A stretch of DNA of 64,000 nt from Bactericera cockerelli (taxonomy: Eukaryota > Arthropoda > Insecta > Hemiptera > Triozidae): positions 19,442,810 to 19,506,809 of the forward strand of contig CM044967.1 of assembly GCA_024516035.1 (NCBI GenBank). Direction: 5' to 3'. The translations under genes and the position numbers were made by a program. Positions 57,756-64,000 of this stretch are shown one piece after another (position 1 is the first letter of the stretch; the number at the start of each line of letters is the position of its first letter). Below the pieces are notes generated by a model. It did not search any database, had not been told where the DNA came from, and was given only the letters and a program-made list of their open reading frames with translations.

Positions 57756-60150
57756 TACTAGGTAACAACCGTGAATGTCTGGATGGAAGGACCTTGCTTA
57801 CCAATACCAAAGAACCTACCGTAAATGGTTAGTAATTGCCGAATTTCGATGAACAGCTTGCGTTATTATCTTCATTCCCCCATGCTCTCGAATTCATTTT
57901 AAGATGGTATTGGAAGTGCTCCCTAGCGGTACATAAGTGTACTTTTTGAATTGTTCTTGTGAAGAACAATAATAGAAAACAACCGAGAAGTTATAAATTT
58001 AAAACTGGGTAGGTGTTTACCTTCTCCAATTGAAGATAGAGTCTGGAGGGTAAGTACGTTATTTTATCTGCAGAACATTTTTGCAAAAATATTTAAAAAT
58101 AGATTGTCATCGATACAAACACAATATGTATATGTATATCGTGTACAATATAACATAATAAAATTATGTATTATTCTACCTTAATCCCCACACATAATAC
58201 AGCCGGAGAAATTAATAAAATTGAAGTTATTAACAAAGCCACAGTGGTAATTTGCATGTGTTGGTCCCAGATGTTGAATTCTCTTGTCAATTCTTTGAAC
58301 TCCTTTATATTTTCGATATCTCTGATTGTTTAGACTTCAGAAGTTTAGATGTTTAATCAGAACCGAATCACCAAAGAGCTGTCGAAATTTCACCACCGCA
58401 CGTAGCTGCACCCGTTATGGAATTTCGATAACTTAAAAAACCCTTGAATTTTGAAGGAGTCTCTTCTTCATGGGGTACCTACTAACTTTAAAAACTCATT
58501 TCTTCCATTTTTGTATACGTTTAGCCTGAAGCTCTAATAAGGCGTTCGAAGTATCGCCACATCGAAAGCATTGGTCAGCACCTTCAACCGTTCAGCCATA
58601 ACCACTAAAAAGTATGTGTGAGACCGAGTTGCACCAAAACGTTATCGCAAAGTCCAGGAGATCAGTGGTTCGAGTCAAAAGTGTGGCGAATTTTCGTAAG
58701 ACAGGTTTGAGAGTTGAGTCATCAGTATAAACAGAAAAGTGAGACTCAGTTTAGACTCAGGTGATAAACAGAAACACGATAACCTGATAACCTTACTAAA
58801 CGGTTTCAATACACCAGACGAACGTAAAGTCACGTATAGTCGACACAGTGTCAAGTTGATGTTTTAGAGTCGCATGGCGAATGCACTTTGCCCCGGATTT
58901 CAAGCGACCGCATTCAACTTATCGGTACCTACCTACCTATTCTAGTGTTTCTTCAGCTGTCTATCTGATTAATATTTGTGCTTGCAGTGTTTATTATTTT
59001 AAATCGTGTTTAAATAAATTGCTCAATAATAATAATGTCTAGTTTAATGATAAGTGATAACAAAAGATAATAATTTATTGATAAGTATAAGAACATAGGT
59101 AGTACATTGAAGCGTATTACCGCAGGTATGGTGTATTTACAAGGTACATACCTAAATAACATAAACAATAATATGAGGTGTTTTATTTTACAAATTTACA
59201 TCAGCTGTTTGGACAGAAGACGCTTGTTTGGCCTGCGCGGGAAGTCTCAAACTTGGAAATGAATCGAATGCCTCTCTCACATCTCAGTATTTCGATAAAA
59301 GATTCAAATTGTGACACTCACCGCAGCAGTGCTGTCTGCCGCACTGAAGTCTGAACTGCGTCAGTAGACTGGGACATGGCATTATGGCCGCGTATGCAAG
59401 TTTATTTCGTTCGAAAAACTTTTTAACTGTCGAAAGTAATCGGATTTGCCTTCTTCATCTTTGCAGGTTTTCCGTCGGTAATTGTAGGAAAAAAAATTAT
59501 GTAAGTCAACCCTCTTTTTCATTTCTCAACTAAATAGGTCACGAGCAAAGAAAGGTAATATTTTTGCTACCTACTTTTAAAATAAAAAAAAAAATCCCGT
59601 GACTTTTTTGTTTATTTATTTTTATTTTTTTAATTATGTATTATTTTTTTCTAAACATAATTATGCAGATAACAAGGGTATTAATTTCATTATGCTTCAA
59701 GCGAATGAACATGGGATTTCAATTTAACTGAAGGCTAATTCAAAATATTCTCGGCAAATCTGGCAGACTTGTATAACAAGCGGTTTCTACAATTGATAAT
59801 GATAATTCTGGATATTGGATACTAATCTTGTGTACAAATACATACGGATTTACCGGCTATTTATGTATCAGCTGGGATGGAACTGTTGGAAGCAAGTCTA
59901 TTATTAATGTTCTTTAAGTACCTACTTATATGTCTACGAGTAGGTATTTAATGAGTTTGTTATCGACGCGTGTGTGTAAGTGTGTTTTTGTCATATTATA
60001 CCAAAATGTGTTTTTGTAATACATAATATGTAATACCAATTCTCGGTCACTAATATCCGACAAGACGAGTTGAAATTCATGAAAAATACTAAATAGACGA
60101 GGGAAAACCCATGTCTAGCGCGTCAGTTGGGTGGAAGTATTTCTTCCTCA
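57756..60150. other. Long intergenic stretch, no gene seen
   Basis: A degenerate group A SINE head may lie at 58630-58720 (ATCAGTGGTTCGAGTC). The segment 59200-59400 is less AT-rich; its minus strand contains a short ATG frame ending in a good donor (TGCTGCG|GTGAGTG) at about 59323, but no partner exon was found. Otherwise AT-rich and featureless. Confidence 0.35.
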
Positions 60151-60151
60151 C

Positions 60152-60222
60152 ACTGACCTCAGTAGCTTGGTCGATAAGGCGGCGGATTCGTAACCTGGAG
60201 GTCGGTGGTTCGAGTCCCTAGA
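60152..60222 (+). mobile_element. SINE, group A, head only
   Basis: CTGACCTCAGTAGCTTGGTC, AAGGCGGCGGATTCGTAACC, B box GGTTCGAGTCCC, truncated immediately after. Confidence 0.8.
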
Positions 60223-60329
60223 AAGACTACTCTAAATAGTTCAAAATTCGACACAAAATGTTGCGCAACGTTCCGCAACAAAATGTTGCACTCAGTAGGT
60301 TCTCAGCTTAACTGATAATAATTATTATA

Positions 60330-60540
60330 ATAATAATACTCTTAAGTGGAAGGTAACCACCAGGCGAGGTTAATGCTCAAAGCATTTTCTACCACCTAAC
60401 CCTCGGAGTCTTATTATTATGTAGTCACAAACTCAAATGAATGAGGAAAAATTCATGCACTGGGTGGAATTCGAACCAAGGAATTCCTACGCTACCTGGA
60501 TTACCAGATTAGCGTTTTAACCACTTGACTACCAGTGCAC
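60330..60540 (-). mobile_element. SINE, group B, full copy
   Basis: Minus-strand copy. Plus strand: GTGGAAGGTAACCACCAGGC, TTCTACCACCTAACCCTCGG, GAATTCGAACCAAGGAATTC, CCACTTGACTACCAGTGCAC. Confidence 0.88.
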
Positions 60541-60728
60541 TAATAACAGTGTGCAACGCCTGAGCAACCGAACACGCATTATTTGTGAAATTCACGACAA
60601 AGTTCATATTGTTGCTTAATGAAATTTTCTAGTTTTAGCGCCGCGCCGGATATGTATTAAGAGAAATTCCATCTCAAGAAACCTTCACACCTCTTACTAT
60701 TACCAATTTTTTTTGCTTTTTTTTACTG

Positions 60729-60822
60729 AGGGTTAGGTGGTAGAGAGGTTAGGTGTAGTAAATGCTTTGAAAATTAACCTCGCCTGGTGGTTACCTTCCA
60801 CTGAAGAGTGTTATTATTAAAA
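60729..60822 (+). mobile_element. SINE, group B, 3' part
   Basis: GAGGGTTAGGTGGTAGAGAG, then AATTAACCTCGCCTGGTGGT and TACCTTCCACTGAAGAGTGT. A duplicated GGTTAGGTG is inserted. Confidence 0.75.
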
Positions 60823-61359
60823 TTACCTACTGTTTGTTTTTACCAATGAACGTCTCTGTAGCACAAATCACAAATATTAAATATAGTAAAATATTTATTT
60901 GGTTGAATAGGATTACATTACAAGTTATGAACTCAATTTTATAATACAGACTAAGACAAGGCATAACTAAAAACATATTTTTAAGGGATACAATAAAAAG
61001 AAAAAGTGGTTCTGAAATGACTGAAGATAGTACTTTTGAAACTTGAGCGTACACAAAGGGGCGGGGTCGGTTAGTTTCACATTTTTTAACCTCAATTTCG
61101 CCCTCCCCCCCTCCTCCCCCTTTCAGCATCATCATCAGTGCGCCCATGTTTTGAACTGACCATGTTGAATGAAAATTTAAAAATAACGTGATTTTTTTTA
61201 TTACTTTCACAATATTTCAAGTGTCTTCATTGATATCAACAATTTACATTAACAGGGAGAAGACTAGTATCTCGCTAGAGGACTATACACAGAGAACAGA
61301 CTAGCCAACCCTTACAAGCCAGGCTAGCTTGCAGTTTCCGATGGGTTTAATGGCTTATA

Positions 61360-61650
61360 AAGAAAAAGTCCATGTCCTCACGATGGTTGATCGCACATAG
61401 AAATATGTGGTTCAGGACGAGCCAACTTTGAAATAAAGTTGGCTGGAGACCATCATTCCCCCCTCCAGCTGTAGCCAAGCTGGCTACAACAACAACAACA
61501 ACAAGATAGGTTAGCTAAAGAAAAAGTCCAAGTCCTCACGATGGTTCATCGCACATAGAAATATGTAATTCAGGACGAGCCAACTTTGCAATAAAGTTGT
61601 CTGGAGACCATCATTCCCTCCAGCTGTAGCCAAGCTGTCTACGACAACAA
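61360..61650. repeat. About 155-bp tandem duplication
   Basis: AAAGAAAAAGTCCATGTCCT and AAAGAAAAAGTCCAAGTCCT head two adjacent copies, each with GATGGTTSATCGCACATAGA, CAGGACGAGCCAACTTTG and CCAGCTGTAGCCAAGCTG. An ACA repeat joins them. The unit probably derives from a mobile element. Confidence 0.85.
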
Positions 61651-61695
61651 CATTTGCATTAACAAAAACATTTACATTATTCTTTTTTATTACAG

Positions 61696-61789
61696 AATTC
61701 ATGTATGCCATTTCAAATTCTGGCCTCGCCCCTCCTCCCTGTCAATCTCAAGCACCACCCCCAGACTCGCTACAGCAGGACTTTTTCAG
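61696..61789 (+). CDS. Possible isolated coding exon
   Basis: 94 nt between a good acceptor (TTTTTTATTACAG) and a good donor (TTTTTCAG|GTAAAA). In the frame with two leading bases it encodes FMYAISNSGLAPPPCQSQ and then APPPDSLQQDFF, proline-rich with no stop. No partner exon is recognised, so the gene (or a late alternative exon of the Fer2-like gene) is unidentified. Low certainty. Confidence 0.3.
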
Positions 61790-61825
61790 GTAAAACAGTA
61801 AAGCAGCCCCTCGGGAATCAATATA

Positions 61826-62082
61826 CAGTCGAACCTGGATATAAGAGAAACCTCGATATGTATAAGAGAACAATTTCTACGTCCAATTTACCACTCTTTA
61901 AAGGAAAATAACCTTTTCATAAGAGAAACCTGGATAAAAGTGAAACCTCGATATGTATAAGAGAACAATTTCTAGGACCAATTTACTTATCTATAAAGGA
62001 AAATAACCTCTTTATTAGAGAAACCCGGATGTAAGAGAACAAATTCCAGTCCCTTGAGTTCTCATATATCCAGGTTCGACTG
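61826..62082. mobile_element. Pogo/Tigger-like MITE (257 bp)
   Basis: CAGTCGAACCTGGATATAAG at the left, ATATATCCAGGTTCGACTG at the right. TA is present on the left and AA on the right. The interior repeats AGAGAAACCTCGATATGTAT. Confidence 0.85.
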
Positions 62083-62299
62083 AATTGATCAGTCCCTACG
62101 TATTGTATCAAATAAATAAAGAGGTGCTTTGTTAAATTGTTGGCATAATGGGACTACCTGTCTTGCGCTGACAGTCTAAATAAACTACTATTTACTTACG
62201 ACATGCCTCAGTACAAATTTACATTAAATGTTTGAAGCTCACCTAGACATAAACGATCAATAATAAACGTATCATCTTTCCATACAAATATTGATCAAT

Positions 62300-62420
62300 A
62301 TAACCCAGGCTGGGTGGGGTTAATGTGGATAGCAGGTTTGTGAATTTCCTGCGAATAGAGGTTAACACCCCCGTCGTGATGTAACCATGCAGTTGAAAGC
62401 GACGTTAGACCGAAATTAAA
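62300..62420. repeat. Dispersed repeat fragment (GTTAATGTGG type)
   Basis: GGCTGGGTGGGGTTAATGTG, AGCAGGTTTGTGAATTTCCT and GTAACCATGCAGTTGAAAGC. Related blocks occur at 24630, 24770, 25140, 25210, 31950, 55080 and 57350 in either orientation. Probably a LINE or SINE body. Confidence 0.6.
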
Positions 62421-62650
62421 AAAATAAAAATAAAAAAAATGCGAGGGTCAATATCGCATTTTTTTTTTTTACCTAGAGATATGAATCCTAGAACTTGTAG
62501 GAACTAGGCTCTAGGTCCTAGGACTACAAGCTCTAGCATTCATATCATTTATAGCTGAATCTTTGAACAATAACTAGCTACCATCTTGGGACATTGAAAC
62601 GACTTCTTTTCACTTGACTATCCAAGTGACCAGGGCCGTTTACTCGAGTA

Positions 62651-62826
62651 ATAATAATATCGCCTTATTCATACTGCCCGACTGGGACTATTGAATCTCA
62701 TTATTCCAGCAGTAAGCCCAAGACGGATTATTGTCTTGTCAAAATCCCAAATGGGAGGATAACTTGTCATGTCCCGACTGGGTTTCGAACCTGCGACCTC
62801 TGAATTACCTGGCTTGCTACCGGGAA
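62651..62826 (-). mobile_element. SINE, group D
   Basis: Plus strand: AATATCGCCTTATTCATACT, TCATTATTCCAGCAGTAAGC, AAATCCCAAATGGGAGGATA, B-box complement GGGTTTCGAACC. The head is shortened before CTTGCTACCGGG. Confidence 0.85.
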
Positions 62827-62947
62827 TGAAGGATGTAAGTTAAGTTTCCATATTCATTTCAACAACTTCTTCCTAATACAGTGGTGGAGTGGTGTAACGC
62901 ACAAGGCTTGCTTGCACGTTGACCTGGCCCTCACTCCATAAAAAATA

Positions 62948-63141
62948 ATAATAACGCCTTATTTATAGGTACTGTCCGATTAGGACTGATGAATCCCACT
63001 ATTCCAGTGGTAAGTTCAAAACGTATTACTATGCGGTAAAAAGTCCTATGGAATGATAACTTGTCATGTCCTGACTGGGTTTCGAATCCGCTACCTTTGG
63101 ATTAACAAAGTGTTGCCTTGACCACTGGGCTACGGGGACAT
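62948..63141 (-). mobile_element. SINE, group D, second adjacent copy
   Basis: ATAACGCCTTATTTATAGGT, TCCCACTATTCCAGTGGTAA, AACTTGTCATGTCCTGACTG, B-box complement GGGTTTCGAATCC, TTGACCACTGGGCTACGGGG. Same orientation as the preceding copy. Confidence 0.85.
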
Positions 63142-63536
63142 GGCATAGGGTAGAGCAACCGAGGCAGATGCCCTCTTAAGGGGGACAAACGAGAGAAGAA
63201 GACGAAAAAAAAAGAGAAAAAAAAAAAAAAAAAAAAAAATGAGCCCCGGAATAATTGCCGGCCTGTCGAAAGTTCCTTTGGTATCACAGACTTTCTTTTA
63301 TGTATATCCAAGATTAAATCAATCACTTGGTTTTGAGCTACTAGCCACGCGACTTATGGTCAGCTGTGAGTTGAGGAAAAGTTAGCCTAGCTTTTGCAAT
63401 TGATCCTGGAATTATTACATCACTGATGTGCAGATGCAGACCTACATATAGCATAGAGTTACACACTGTATAATGTTTTACAATTGATTGATAACTCTAT
63501 TATAACAGATAAGAACAGTTAGTTCTATGTTGACAA

Positions 63537-64000
63537 TCAAATTATTCTCTCTCCGTCTGTAATTTTATGGAAATGGTCATTGAGAACACTCATGTATTCT
63601 TTGATTTCATTGAGGATGGTCATCGTCATGGGACTACACATGGGACCGTATTCCTTGCGGATGATTCTTCCACCAAAGTAAGTGACGGACGTTCCACATT
63701 CTCTGATTTTAATGAGAACTTCTTCGGATATTGGACGTCCAAAACTCTCCAAATCGTCTGGAGTATGGTGATATATCTCATCCATGACTGCCTGGTTGTA
63801 GCAGGGATCCTCCGCGAGCTTTTCTTTTCCTTCTTTGATTAAGAATTTGACTTGTGGTTTCTTCTTGTATTGCTTATGATTGTTTGTTCCATCCACTGGG
63901 TCTTCTTTTTTCTGTATATGTATAATCATTTCTGGTTGATTCGGCAGTTTAATTGATTTCTGAGCATAGGTGAGGCTGGTTTGGTTATTTTGAGTAACAT
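63537..64000 (-). CDS. C-terminal part of an unrecognised protein (continues past window edge)
   Basis: The frame is open from the window edge (64000) to TGA at 63537-63539, about 153 codons. The first 65 or so residues are polar and basic (KSIKLPNQPE, HKQYKKKPQVKF). The rest looks folded: EDPCYNQAVMDEIYHHTPDD, FGRPISEEVLIKIRECG, SVTYFGGRIIRKEYGPMCSP and a C-terminal helix (MTILNEIKEYMSVLNDHFHK). Codon use and lack of stops support a real gene; the first Met in view (63929) is unlikely to be the start because coding-like sequence continues upstream. I do not recognise the family. No signal peptide or membrane segment is visible in this part. Confidence 0.7.
   Translation of the reverse strand, partial: VTQNNQTSLTYAQKSIKLPNQPEMIIHIQKKEDPVDGTNNHKQYKKKPQVKFLIKEGKEKLAEDPCYNQAVMDEIYHHTPDDLESFGRPISEEVLIKIRECGTSVTYFGGRIIRKEYGPMCSPMTMTILNEIKEYMSVLNDHFHKITDGERII

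Noticed and set aside
59320..59385. Minus-strand short ATG frame ending in a good donor
   Set aside because: No downstream partner exon of matching phase was found before the next gene, so it is recorded only in the intergenic note.
60827..61210. 127-codon minus-strand frame
   Set aside because: It is built from AT-rich DNA and a C-rich tract encoding a Gly run; no domain, splice or start context supports it.
16641..63141. Many sequences with tRNA A and B boxes
   Set aside because: They lack a consistent acceptor stem and anticodon arm, and each is followed by a shared SINE body, so they are SINE heads rather than tRNA genes.

Overview
This window looks like nuclear DNA of an insect, most likely a hemipteran and possibly a planthopper. 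The basis is small exons with GT-AG introns, high AT content, a very dense load of tRNA-derived SINEs, MITEs, a Helitron and LINE tails, and three gene families with insect-type structure. The species call is an inference from overall texture and was not searched.

Three multi-exon genes could be assembled codon by codon, with splice phases that agree at every junction. (1) 1268-13230, plus strand: cytosolic 10-formyltetrahydrofolate dehydrogenase (ALDH1L1 family), 14 coding exons, about 903 residues, with hydrolase, carrier and aldehyde dehydrogenase domains and all key catalytic residues. (2) 15499-27939, minus strand: an anion-selective Cys-loop ligand-gated channel of the insect CG12344/pHCl-like group, 9 coding exons. 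Its second exon is an in-frame 627-nt cassette adding about 209 extracellular residues that I do not recognise. Skipping it leaves a normal 423-residue channel. (3) 47020-53711, plus strand: a bHLH transcription factor closest to Fer2 (48-related/Ptf1a group), 5 coding exons, about 238 residues. Both its first donor and the acceptor of its HLH exon lie in local tandem duplications; the acceptor has been multiplied about 17 times.

The right edge (63537-64000, minus) holds the C-terminal part of an unrecognised protein that continues beyond the window. A possible lone exon lies at 61696-61789. The left edge (44-568, minus) holds a low-complexity ORF resembling the N-terminal part of mobile-element-associated insect proteins.

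The intergenic and intronic DNA is a mosaic of repeats. There are at least six tRNA-like SINE groups, pogo/Tigger-like MITEs with TA duplications, two foldback MITE families, Helitron-like elements, a truncated CR1/Jockey-type reverse transcriptase, an element with CCCAGACGG termini, and several minisatellites. The most striking is a 7,064-bp insertion at 39340-46403 with CAC-type terminal inverted repeats and a TA target duplication. It splits an older MITE, has subterminal regions crowded with TTAGCATA-type motifs, and carries a multi-exon gene broken by one base in an A-run. It looks like a CACTA/EnSpm-like element with no recognisable transposase.

The three host genes have no visible functional link. 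They concern folate one-carbon metabolism, neuronal or epithelial chloride conductance, and developmental transcription.
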